A stretch of 64,000 nucleotides of DNA. It comes from Lachnospiraceae bacterium (GTDB taxonomy: Bacteria > Bacillota > Clostridia > Lachnospirales > Lachnospiraceae). The notes below the pieces were generated by a model that saw nothing but the letters and a program-made list of their open reading frames with translations, was not told where the DNA came from and did no database searches. The stretch covers positions 24,519 to 88,518 of the forward strand of contig JAILLN010000027.1 of the NCBI GenBank assembly GCA_024693135.1, read 5' to 3'. How positions within the stretch are numbered: the first letter of the stretch is position 1; every line of letters begins with the position of its first letter. A program made the position numbers and the translations under genes. This document shows, piece by piece, positions 1 to 7,841 of the stretch.

Positions 1-41
1 GAGCCGCGAAGGCCCCTCGAATTCCAGGTCGCCATGCCGGA

Positions 42-977
42 TCAAAGCCCCAGGGATTCCAGCTTATCCGCAAGGTCGTCCGGAAGCTCAGCCCTGACCG
101 TCCTGCCCTTCAGGATATCCTGCGGCAAGGTGACCTCATAGCAGTGGAGCATGGGCCGGCGGCATCCGTCCCATCCTGCCCCATATTTCCTGTCCCCGTA
201 AAGCACATGCCCGAGGAATGCGAGATGTGCCCGGATCTGATGGGATTTGCCGGTGATCAGCTCTGCTTCCACATAAGAGGCTTTCGCATTGGAGGAAAGC
301 ACCCGGAGCCTGGTGACGATCTCCACGCTGCCATCCACGGGATGATCGGTGATCCTGGCGCGGTTTTCCGCCTTATCCTTTTTCAGATAGGCCCTGTATT
401 CCCCCGACTCCTTCTCCTCCATGCCCCCGTGGCAGATCAGGCGGTAGGCCTTGCGGATCCGTCTTTTCTTGATGGCTTCATCCATGACCTGGAGTCCCTT
501 TATGGTCTTTCCGCAGATCACGATCCCGCTGGTATTCACATCCAGGCGGTTGCATACGGAGGGCTTTGCCGCCTGGGTCTGGGGAGCATGATTCATGAGC
601 AGGTCCACCAGGCTCAGCTTCCCGGTTCCGTCAGACTGGGTAAAGAGCCCGGCCGGCTTATCATAGAACAGATAATCCTCATCCTCGTAGAGAATGCGGT
701 CTAAGTCCATGAGGGGCACTTCTTTATTCTCATCCCCCGTTCCACCGGCTTCCTCCCGCCCCGAAAGCTTGCCAAAGGTCTCATCCGAAAGGAAAAAAGC
801 CACCTTGTCGCCATATTTCAATTTTTCCGAGCCGTCCGCCTTTTTCCGGTTAAGCTCGATATTCTTCTTCCGGAGGAATTTCCGTACCGTGCCCTGCGGC
901 GCGGCCTTCAGGATCCGGAGGGAATATTTGAGGAGAGTAAGCCCTTCCTCCTGGGACGTAATCTGATATTCGATCAT
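42..977 (-). CDS. RluA-family RNA pseudouridine synthase
   Basis: Predicted to isomerise uridine to pseudouridine in ribosomal (or transfer) RNA. The 311-residue protein has an N-terminal S4-type RNA-binding segment (about residues 13-65) and a catalytic domain (about 95-290). The hallmark NRLDVNTSG is present, with the catalytic aspartate at residue 146. Length and order fit the RluC/RluD group of two-domain enzymes. The start is supported by GGGAG spaced from the ATG. It lies 12 bases downstream of a small membrane protein gene on the same strand, so co-transcription with pepD upstream is likely. Which RNA position it modifies cannot be told from sequence alone. Confidence 0.9.
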   Translation of the reverse strand: MIEYQITSQEEGLTLLKYSLRILKAAPQGTVRKFLRKKNIELNRKKADGSEKLKYGDKVAFFLSDETFGKLSGREEAGGTGDENKEVPLMDLDRILYEDEDYLFYDKPAGLFTQSDGTGKLSLVDLLMNHAPQTQAAKPSVCNRLDVNTSGIVICGKTIKGLQVMDEAIKKRRIRKAYRLICHGGMEEKESGEYRAYLKKDKAENRARITDHPVDGSVEIVTRLRVLSSNAKASYVEAELITGKSHQIRAHLAFLGHVLYGDRKYGAGWDGCRRPMLHCYEVTLPQDILKGRTVRAELPDDLADKLESLGL

Positions 978-989
978 TATTATCTCCCG

Positions 990-1568
990 TCACAAGGACA
1001 GATTGCCGATCAGGGCAAGCACGCTGAGGTCTTTTTCTTTTTTCTGGGGATAGCCGGAGGCAAGCTTTAGAAGCCTTGCCTTAAAGGCAGAATAATCCTT
1101 GAAGATCTTGACTCCCACCCCATCCAGGCCGTTTTTTTCATTCATCTGGCGGATATGCTTCTCCACCAGGGAAGCATCCATTCCTTCTGCCCCGGCGAAG
1201 CCGATCAGGCTCCCGTCCGCGCAGGCAAACACGCTGATGCTGTAGCCCTTCTCCGTGGTGGTGATGACGGAATCATAAAATACGGGAACCTCCCCCCGGA
1301 TCTGCTCGCATTCCTCATAAACCTCCGCACTGCCCGGCTTATGCAGGCAGAACATCACGAAGGATACGGCCGCCATGGCTCCCGGGATGCAGATCACGAT
1401 GGCCGTGATGCCGAACATCTTCGAATAAACCGGAAAACGGAGCTTTCCCGTAAGGAGGACTGCGAAGGCGAAGAAGAAAAGAAGCAGGGCCTTCAACAGC
1501 GTATAATAGCGCATTCCCTTCAGATATCCGTAGGTCCCCTTCCGGGGCTTTTTCAGGAAGCCCTTCAT
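990..1568 (-). CDS. Small two-helix membrane protein of unknown function
   Basis: I do not recognise the family. The protein (192 residues from the chosen start) opens with a basic stretch, followed by two close hydrophobic helices at about residues 20-65, and then a soluble domain of about 120 residues. The start at 1568 is chosen because its ATG overlaps the pepD stop as ATGA, the usual translational-coupling arrangement; the in-frame ATG at 1604 would overlap pepD by 40 bases. Coupling to pepD implies joint expression, but no role follows from it. Membrane location is predicted from hydrophobicity only. Confidence 0.7.
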   Translation of the reverse strand: MKGFLKKPRKGTYGYLKGMRYYTLLKALLLFFFAFAVLLTGKLRFPVYSKMFGITAIVICIPGAMAAVSFVMFCLHKPGSAEVYEECEQIRGEVPVFYDSVITTTEKGYSISVFACADGSLIGFAGAEGMDASLVEKHIRQMNEKNGLDGVGVKIFKDYSAFKARLLKLASGYPQKKEKDLSVLALIGNLSL

Positions 1569-3019
1569 TTCAGGGCTTTCAGGAATTCCAGGAGCAGCTC
1601 CCACATCCTGCCTGCGGAAGGCACGGAAAGATTTTCATGGGGCGTATGGGCTCCGTTGATCTGCGGCCCGAAGGATACGATATCCACCGGCTTCATGGCC
1701 TCATAGATGATGCCGCACTCCAGTCCTGCATGGATGCCCTTTACCACCGGCTCCTTCCCGAAAAGCTTCTGATAGGTCTCCACCAGCTTCGGCATCATCA
1801 CGGAATCCCCGTTGTATTCCCAGGCCGGATAATCCCCTCTTTCCTTATAGGAACCCCCGAGGCTTTCCGCCAGGAGGCGCAGCTTCTCGGAAAGGGCATG
1901 CTTCTCGCTTGAGATGGAGCTGCGGAGGGCCGCCTCGATGGTGAATTCCTCCTCGCTCAGCCGCATGATGCCGAAATTCAGGGAGGTCTGCACCAGGCTT
2001 TCCTGTCCCTTTTCCATGCACATCTTCTGCACTCCGTTGGGCACCATATTGAGCATGAAGACCATTTTTTCCTGGCGCTTCTGCTTCACCACCTCTTCCT
2101 CGGCTTCTCCCCGGTTTTCGCAGTAGATCATGAGATTGTTTTCGTTGGCCCGGTATTCGTTGCGTACCTTCTTTTCGAAATCCCGGACCAGCTCTTCCAA
2201 CACGCGGATGTCCTGCTCCCGGATATGCACATGGAGGCTGGCTTCCCTCGGGATCGCATTGTCCATGAGTCCTCCCTGGAGACTGGCGATCCGGTATTCC
2301 AGTTTCTTGTCCATCTCGACCAAAAGCCTTCCCATGAGAAGGATGGCATTGGCCCGGTATTGGTTGATCGTCTCTCCGGAATGCCCTCCCAGAAGGCCGC
2401 TGATCACGATCTTATACTTCACCCCTTTATGGAGGCTCCATTTCACCGGAAGGGTCAGGCTTCCCCTCATCCCTCCCGCACAGCTGTTGAAAAATATGCC
2501 CTCGTCCTCGGAGTCCAGATTGATGACCCGCCTTGCCTTCAGCACGGAATAATCAAAGGCTTTCGCCCCCTCCATCCCCGTCTCCTCGTCGGTAGTAAAG
2601 AGGCACTCAAGGGGAGGATGCTCGATCTCCGGCGAATCCAGGATGGCCAGGGCATAGGCAATGGCAATGCCGTCATCCGCCCCCAGGGTCGTGCCCCTGG
2701 CAAAAACGGTATCGTCCATATAGGCTAGGGGCAGGGGATCCTTCGTAAAATCATGGCGGGTCTGGGAATCCTTCTCGCAGACCATGTCCATATGCCCCTG
2801 GATCATCACCGGATCCGAGGCTTCATAGCCCTTCGAGGCTTCCTTCCGGATCATCACGTTGCCGGCTTCGTCCTGGATATAATCAAGCTCCCTTTCTTTT
2901 GCAAAGCCTGCCAGATAATCCGATATGGCCTTTATATTGCCGGATCCTCTGGGGATCGCGCTGATCTCTTCAAAGAATCGAAAAACCTTTTTCGGCTCGA
3001 GCCCCTCCAATGCTCCCAT
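1565..3019 (-). CDS. pepD: Aminoacyl-histidine dipeptidase (PepD, M20 family)
   Basis: Cytosolic metallopeptidase that splits Xaa-His dipeptides such as carnosine. Family signatures are visible: the metal-binding GHMDMV segment, LGADDGIAIA with the bridging aspartate, and TTDEETGMEG with the catalytic glutamate pair. The length of 484 residues is normal for PepD. The start at 3019 is preferred over the in-frame ATG at 3064 because an AAGGAAGGAG ribosome binding site sits 8 bases before it and the resulting N-terminus aligns with the family. The gene overlaps the following membrane protein by four bases. Confidence 0.92.
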   Translation of the reverse strand: MGALEGLEPKKVFRFFEEISAIPRGSGNIKAISDYLAGFAKERELDYIQDEAGNVMIRKEASKGYEASDPVMIQGHMDMVCEKDSQTRHDFTKDPLPLAYMDDTVFARGTTLGADDGIAIAYALAILDSPEIEHPPLECLFTTDEETGMEGAKAFDYSVLKARRVINLDSEDEGIFFNSCAGGMRGSLTLPVKWSLHKGVKYKIVISGLLGGHSGETINQYRANAILLMGRLLVEMDKKLEYRIASLQGGLMDNAIPREASLHVHIREQDIRVLEELVRDFEKKVRNEYRANENNLMIYCENRGEAEEEVVKQKRQEKMVFMLNMVPNGVQKMCMEKGQESLVQTSLNFGIMRLSEEEFTIEAALRSSISSEKHALSEKLRLLAESLGGSYKERGDYPAWEYNGDSVMMPKLVETYQKLFGKEPVVKGIHAGLECGIIYEAMKPVDIVSFGPQINGAHTPHENLSVPSAGRMWELLLEFLKALK

Positions 3020-3082
3020 GACATCTGCTCCTTCCTTGTTAAGCTTTCCTTGCTTCTCAATCATCCGTCCCTTTAAGGAAAC

Positions 3083-3109
3083 ACAGGGGAGAGCGTCGCC
3101 CTCCCCTGT
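3083..3109 (-). terminator. Hairpin between coiled-coil gene and pepD
   Basis: A 9-base-pair perfect stem (ACAGGGGAG pairing with CTCCCCTGT) lies between the end of the coiled-coil gene and the pepD start. On the minus strand it is followed only by a weak T-rich stretch (GTTTCCTT), so it may be a leaky terminator or a processing hairpin. Confidence 0.4.
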
Positions 3110-3133
3110 ACGTAATCTGAAAGATCTAACCGG

Positions 3134-3844
3134 TCAAAGAATATCTACATTATCATCTGTGCCGCCCATGGCTCCGGTCTGCTGCAGCTGCTGTCCCATG
3201 CCGGGATCCGGCGGCAGCTCCTGCATCGGCATCTCCCCCTCGGGAAGCATCCCGGGCTCCACCTGCACCGTGGCCGTCTCCGGCATGCCCATGTCCGTGG
3301 CCACCTGTCTGGAAAGCTGGGCTCTGTTTGCGGAAACGCGGTTCAGCGCCTCATTGAGGGAATTCAGCAGCTCCATATAGCGGGATTCGGCATTGGTGAT
3401 GGTCTTGCTGATGATATCCTCCAGGCTCTGCAGCTCATCGTCCGTATACTGGACGGCGCTCATCTGGTAATTATTGGCATCCCTGGTGGCGCTTGCCAGA
3501 AGCTCCTGGGCATTGCCTTTAGCCTGGGATACGATCTCATTTGCCTGGGCGTAGGCCTGCTGCATGATCTGATTCTCGCTCACCATCTGATTCTGGTAAG
3601 CCTGCGCCTGCTCGATGATCCGGTCTCCGTCCTTCCTCGCCTTGTCTAAGATCATGTCCTTATTCACAATGATCTGCTGGCATTTTTTGATCTCCTCCGG
3701 AATATGGTCCCTCAGCTCTCCCAAAAGCTCCATCATGTCGTCCTTATTTACGATGATGTTTTCCTTGTTGCTGAAGGCCGCGTACTTGCAGTTTTCGATC
3801 AGGTCATAGATGTCATCGATCGTCTGTTCAATTTTGTTTGCCAT
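3134..3844 (-). CDS. Coiled-coil protein of the ATPase-subunit-H-like type
   Basis: 236 residues, mostly helical and rich in Gln, Glu, Ala and Asn, with coiled-coil character from about residue 55 to 185 and a low-complexity Pro/Met/Gln C-terminal tail. Similar proteins next to coaD in Clostridia are often labelled as V-type ATPase subunit H-like or ATPase, but no nucleotide-binding motif is visible here. The helix pattern also recalls DivIVA-like scaffolds. It directly follows coaD by 45 bases on the same strand, so the two are probably co-transcribed. Function unknown; a structural or cell-envelope scaffold role would be a guess. Confidence 0.65.
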   Translation of the reverse strand: MANKIEQTIDDIYDLIENCKYAAFSNKENIIVNKDDMMELLGELRDHIPEEIKKCQQIIVNKDMILDKARKDGDRIIEQAQAYQNQMVSENQIMQQAYAQANEIVSQAKGNAQELLASATRDANNYQMSAVQYTDDELQSLEDIISKTITNAESRYMELLNSLNEALNRVSANRAQLSRQVATDMGMPETATVQVEPGMLPEGEMPMQELPPDPGMGQQLQQTGAMGGTDDNVDIL

Positions 3845-3889
3845 GGCAATCCCTGCCCATCCTTTCTGGATTATTATATCATAAAGGCT

Positions 3890-4381
3890 TTATTCAGGCT
3901 TGATCGGACGCAGCTTGGCATAGATCCTGTCGGCAATGAGATCCGGCACGAAGAGGCTGATGTCTCCTCCAAAGGCCGCCACCTCCCTTACGGTGGTGGA
4001 GGACAGATATGCATACTCCAGGCTCGTGGTCAGGAAGACGGTATCCGCCTTGGGCGAGAGCTTGCGGTTGGTCTGGGCCATCTGCAGCTCATATTCAAAG
4101 TCCGTGATCGCTCTCAATCCGCGGATCACAACCTCATATCCGTTTTCCGTGACATAATCCGCCAGGAGCCCGGAGAAGGAATCGATCCGGACATTCGGCA
4201 GATCACGGCATACGTCCTTTAACATATTAACACGTTCGTCTACAGAAAACAACGGACTTTTTGCTTTGTTGTTCAGGACGCTGACGGTAAGGCTGTCAAA
4301 GATGCGGGATGCCCTGTGGATGATGTCGATATGCCCATTGGTCACCGGGTCAAAGCTTCCCGGATATACTGCATTTGCCAT
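3890..4381 (-). CDS. coaD: Phosphopantetheine adenylyltransferase
   Basis: Fourth step of coenzyme A synthesis: transfers AMP from ATP to 4'-phosphopantetheine. The 163-residue protein has the nucleotidyltransferase signature near the N-terminus ([12 protein letters not shown], including the T/H-x-G-H element) and the C-terminal LSSTTVREV element typical of CoaD. Length matches the family exactly. AAGGAG lies 5 bases before the ATG. It follows rsmD by 25 bases, the rsmD-coaD order common in Firmicutes. Confidence 0.97.
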   Translation of the reverse strand: MANAVYPGSFDPVTNGHIDIIHRASRIFDSLTVSVLNNKAKSPLFSVDERVNMLKDVCRDLPNVRIDSFSGLLADYVTENGYEVVIRGLRAITDFEYELQMAQTNRKLSPKADTVFLTTSLEYAYLSSTTVREVAAFGGDISLFVPDLIADRIYAKLRPIKPE

Positions 4382-4406
4382 GTGTTCTCCTTCCTGCCTT
4401 TCCGGC

Positions 4407-4982
4407 TCAGTCCGAACCTGCCCCGCTTTTCTTTACGAAAAACAGATGCCGGTTGGAACGATAATCCTTGGTTTTTGTCAATGCGAAGCCAAGCTCTCCG
4501 GCGAAGGAAAAATCGGTATCATTGGAGGCCTCCACGATAAGGAGGGTATCCTCTCCCATCAGGCCGCTCCGGGAAAGGAAGCCCATGGCCATCTGCTCCA
4601 GCCCCTTTCCGTAGGGCGGATCCAGGAAAAGGATGTCCGCAGGCCCTTGAAGGCTCCGCTCAAGCTTCTGCAGTCCGGTCAGGGCATCCATAGCCATGAC
4701 CTCTCCCCTTTCGGAAAGATGGGTCTTTTCCAGGTTCTGCCGGATGACCTCTGCCGCCTTCTTATTATGCTCCAGAAAGAAGCACCTCTCTGCCCCCCTG
4801 GAAAGTGCCTCGATCCCGATGCCCCCGCAGCCGGCAAAGACATCCACGAATATGCTGCCCGGAACCTCTGTCTGGATGGTATTGAAAAGAGTTTCCTTAT
4901 AGCGGTCAAGGGTGGGCCTGGTCTCCATGCCCTTCAGGCTGATGAGGCTGATCCTCCGGGCGCTTCCTGCGATGACCCTCAT
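4407..4982 (-). CDS. rsmD: 16S rRNA guanine-966 N2-methyltransferase RsmD
   Basis: SAM-dependent methyltransferase for 16S rRNA G966. The protein (191 residues) starts with the RsmD-typical [10 protein letters not shown]. It contains the SAM-binding loop [13 protein letters not shown] around residues 48-60 and the catalytic DPPY motif in LFLDPPYG. The ATG overlaps the parC stop by four bases, so translation is probably coupled. The adjacent coaD gene supports the assignment. Confidence 0.95.
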   Translation of the reverse strand: MRVIAGSARRISLISLKGMETRPTLDRYKETLFNTIQTEVPGSIFVDVFAGCGGIGIEALSRGAERCFFLEHNKKAAEVIRQNLEKTHLSERGEVMAMDALTGLQKLERSLQGPADILFLDPPYGKGLEQMAMGFLSRSGLMGEDTLLIVEASNDTDFSFAGELGFALTKTKDYRSNRHLFFVKKSGAGSD

Positions 4983-7240
4983 GACAGCCTCACCTTCGTC
5001 CCCTTGCTGTCCCGCCTGGTCAGCTTGATGCGGGTCAGAGGCATCTGCTTATCCTTATATTCTATGGTGCGCTCATCGGCATAATTCATATAATATACCT
5101 CCTCCAGCTCGTCTCCCTCCTGGAGCTTCATGCCGCGTACCCCCACGGCGCCCTTCTTTTTTTCCGGCACCTCCTCTAAGGCGAAGCGGATGAAAAAGCC
5201 GCTCCTGCTCTGCATCAGGATCTGCCGGTCAGTCTCCTCATCGTAAAGCCGGATCCGGAAGAGCTCGTCTCCCTCCGACAGTCCGGTGGCTGACACGGTC
5301 CGCTTGGTGGTCACGTCAAATTCGGAGCCCGGCACAAATTTCATCATGGCTTTTCTTGTGATGAAGAGAAGCCGTGCTTTGATGACCTGGCTCAAGTCTG
5401 CTACCAGGACGAAGGTTTCCTTCGCACTGTCAAAATTGCTCAGATTGTCAATAGGCACGCCCTTGTCCCTAAGCTTCCCAAAGGGGAGATCGCGGATCTT
5501 TACGATATGCAGCTGCCCGGTATTGGTGAAGATGCTGGCACGGCCGGTATTCTTTACCACAAAGCAGTGCCTGAAGCCTGCCTCGTCCCCTTCGATGGTT
5601 TCCCTGTTGCGCTCATAGGTACTGACGTCGATGGTCCTGGCATAGCCGAACCGGTCCATGACAAAGACCACGTCCATCTCCTCCATGGGCTTTTCTTCAA
5701 AGACCGCGGCGCCGATATTGGCAATCTCCGTCCTGCGCTCTTTCCCGTACTTTTTCCCGATCTCATCCAGGTCCTTGATGATCTGCTTTGACATGGACCT
5801 GGGATTTTCCAGGATGTCCCTGTACCGGTTTATGCATTCCACGGTTTCTTCATGCTCCTTTAAGAGCTGGGTGATCTCCAGCCCGATCAGCCGCACCAGC
5901 CTCATGTCCAATATGGCGGAAGCCTGCTTCTCCGTAAACCGGAGCTGCCCTGCCTCCCGTTCAGACTGGGCCGACTTAAAGCGTATGCCCGCCGTGCTGC
6001 CGTGTACCAGGCAGTCCATGGCCTGTTCCCGCTTCGTGGAGCCCCGGAGGATCTCTACGATCAGGTCGATCACATCGCAGGCCTTAATGAGCCCCTCCTG
6101 GATCTCCTTCCTCCCCTCCTCCTTTGCCAGAAGATTGGTATATTTCCTGCGGTTGACGTCATAAAGGAAGGCCACATGGGCAGAGATGGCCTGCCTCAGG
6201 CCCAGGGTCTCCGGCCTTCCTGAAGAGACCGCCAGCATGTTCACGCCGAAGGTATCCTCCAGCCGGGTCTTGCTGTAGAGCAGATTCTTGATATTTTCCA
6301 GATCCGCATCCTTCCTGCATTCGATGACGATGCGGATGCCTTCCTTGGAGGACTGGTTGGAAATGTCCGTGATATCCGTGGTCTTCTTGCTCTCCGCCAG
6401 ATCCGCCACGTCGGCCATGAATTTCGCGATGCCGGAGCCCACCATCGTATAAGGGATTTCCGTCACCACCAGGTTCATCCGGCCGCCCTTCCCCTTCTCC
6501 GTCTCCACCCTGCCCCGGATCTTGATCTTTCCGGTGCCGGTCTCATAGATCTGCCTCAGGTCATCCCCATTGGTCACGATCCCTCCCGTGGGGAAATCCG
6601 GACCCGAGACGATCCCCATCAGCTCCTCCAGGCTGATGTCGCGGTTTCGGACATAGGCCTTTTCGGCTTCTACGATCTCCTTCAGGTTATGGGGCGGAGT
6701 GGATGTGGTCATGCCCACGGCGATGCCCTCGGAGCCGTTTACCAGAAAGTTGCAGATCTTGGCGGGAAGCACCTCCGGCTCCTTCTCGGTATCATCGAAA
6801 TTCGGGATGAAGTCCACCGTATCCTTGTCCAGATCCCTCAGGAAGGCATCCTCCGTAACGCTCTGGAGCCTGGCTTCGGTATAACGCATGTGCGCCGCCG
6901 TATCTCCTTCGATGGAGCCGAAATTGCCATGGCCGTCGACCAGGGGGCATCCCTTCTTGAATTCCTGCGCCATGACCACCAGGGACTCATAGATGGAGCT
7001 GTCGCCATGGGGATGGTATTTACCCATGGTATCTCCTACGATACGGGCGCTTTTCCGGTAGGGCCTGTCGCTCCGTATACCCAGCTCGTCCATATCGTAA
7101 AGGGTCCTTCTCTGCACCGGCTTCAGTCCGTCCCGGATATCGGGGATCGCCCGGGAAATGATGACGCTCATGGCGTAATCAATGTAGGACTTCTGCATGA
7201 TGTCCGAATATTCTGAATTGATGATATTTTCTGTGATCAT
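4979..7240 (-). CDS. parC: Type IIA topoisomerase subunit A, probably topoisomerase IV ParC
   Basis: Breaks and rejoins DNA as the catalytic subunit of topoisomerase IV (with ParE encoded just upstream). The 753-residue protein has the winged-helix breakage domain with the active-site tyrosine in AAHMRYTEARL and the quinolone-determining region KYHPHGDSSIYE. Serine at the GyrA-83 position and glutamate at position 87 give no obvious resistance change. A C-terminal beta-pinwheel begins after about residue 500. The canonical GyrA box (QRRGGKG) is absent; the equivalent place reads LRDKGVPIDNL. I therefore prefer ParC, although a second gyrase-like A subunit cannot be excluded. Confidence 0.88.
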   Translation of the reverse strand: MITENIINSEYSDIMQKSYIDYAMSVIISRAIPDIRDGLKPVQRRTLYDMDELGIRSDRPYRKSARIVGDTMGKYHPHGDSSIYESLVVMAQEFKKGCPLVDGHGNFGSIEGDTAAHMRYTEARLQSVTEDAFLRDLDKDTVDFIPNFDDTEKEPEVLPAKICNFLVNGSEGIAVGMTTSTPPHNLKEIVEAEKAYVRNRDISLEELMGIVSGPDFPTGGIVTNGDDLRQIYETGTGKIKIRGRVETEKGKGGRMNLVVTEIPYTMVGSGIAKFMADVADLAESKKTTDITDISNQSSKEGIRIVIECRKDADLENIKNLLYSKTRLEDTFGVNMLAVSSGRPETLGLRQAISAHVAFLYDVNRRKYTNLLAKEEGRKEIQEGLIKACDVIDLIVEILRGSTKREQAMDCLVHGSTAGIRFKSAQSEREAGQLRFTEKQASAILDMRLVRLIGLEITQLLKEHEETVECINRYRDILENPRSMSKQIIKDLDEIGKKYGKERRTEIANIGAAVFEEKPMEEMDVVFVMDRFGYARTIDVSTYERNRETIEGDEAGFRHCFVVKNTGRASIFTNTGQLHIVKIRDLPFGKLRDKGVPIDNLSNFDSAKETFVLVADLSQVIKARLLFITRKAMMKFVPGSEFDVTTKRTVSATGLSEGDELFRIRLYDEETDRQILMQSRSGFFIRFALEEVPEKKKGAVGVRGMKLQEGDELEEVYYMNYADERTIEYKDKQMPLTRIKLTRRDSKGTKVRLS

Positions 7241-7249
7241 AGATATTCC

Positions 7250-7774
7250 TTACTCCGCGATGTTGATCTGGCAGGCCTTCATGGTCTTCAGGGCGGCCTC
7301 ATGCCCCTCCGGCGTAACCCCGGCACAGCAGGCCGGATCCACAAAGATCGGCACATCCGGCATGACGGCCTTCAAAAGCAGTGCATTGGAGACGACGCAG
7401 ATGTCGGTGCAGAGCCCGCAAAGCTCCAGCTCCAGCTCCTCTTCCTTCCCCATCTCCGAAAGCTTCCTTGCCAGGTCCGTGGAGCCGAAGGTGGGCTTTT
7501 CGTAGATCAGCGCCTTGCCCAGGGCCTCCTTGATCTTCGGATTAAGCTGCCAGCCCTCCGTTCCCCGGATGCAGTGCTCCACCGGCAGGTGTTTTCCTTC
7601 CTGGGTCTTAAGGTAATGGGGGCCGTGGGTATCCATGGTGGCGATCCGGTCTGCCTCCGGATAGGAACGGATCTTTTCGGCCACCCTGTCCACGATGGCC
7701 TCGGCCTCCTTCGTGCCCAGGGCTCCGTTGATGAAATCATTCTGCATATCGATCACGATCAATTTTTTCCTCAT
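7250..7774 (-). CDS. Isochorismatase-family cysteine hydrolase (nicotinamidase-like)
   Basis: Probably hydrolyses an amide such as nicotinamide. The protein (174 residues) begins with VIDMQNDF, which carries the catalytic aspartate, and has LCGLCTDICVVSNAL with the nucleophilic cysteine of the family; a lysine is expected near EHCIRGTEGW. The start at 7774 is chosen because GGAGGAG lies 6 bases before it; the upstream in-frame ATG at 7798 lacks one and falls inside an intergenic repeat. It sits between parE and parC, so it is likely co-transcribed with them; no functional link to topoisomerase is known to me. The substrate is not proven. Confidence 0.85.
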   Translation of the reverse strand: MRKKLIVIDMQNDFINGALGTKEAEAIVDRVAEKIRSYPEADRIATMDTHGPHYLKTQEGKHLPVEHCIRGTEGWQLNPKIKEALGKALIYEKPTFGSTDLARKLSEMGKEEELELELCGLCTDICVVSNALLLKAVMPDVPIFVDPACCAGVTPEGHEAALKTMKACQINIAE

Positions 7775-7793
7775 TTTCTTCTCCTCCAGAAAA

Positions 7794-7830
7794 CGCATGT
7801 TTATCTCTGACTCACACCGGCCGGATGCGG
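7794..7830. repeat. Dispersed intergenic repeat, copy A
   Basis: One of four related copies in the window (others at 43576-43602, 48798-48834, 48865-48901). Read on the minus strand it carries GCATCCGGCCGGTGTGAGTC followed by AGAGATAAACATGCG and ends about 8 bases before the ribosome binding site of the isochorismatase-family gene. Confidence 0.7.
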
Positions 7831-7841
7831 GCTTTTCCCCG

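Noticed and set aside
144..704. Long open frames on the plus strand opposite the pseudouridine synthase, PepD, parC, polC, carB and purL genes
   Set aside because: They mirror the codon pattern of real minus-strand genes with clear family motifs and have no ribosome binding sites or recognisable domains.
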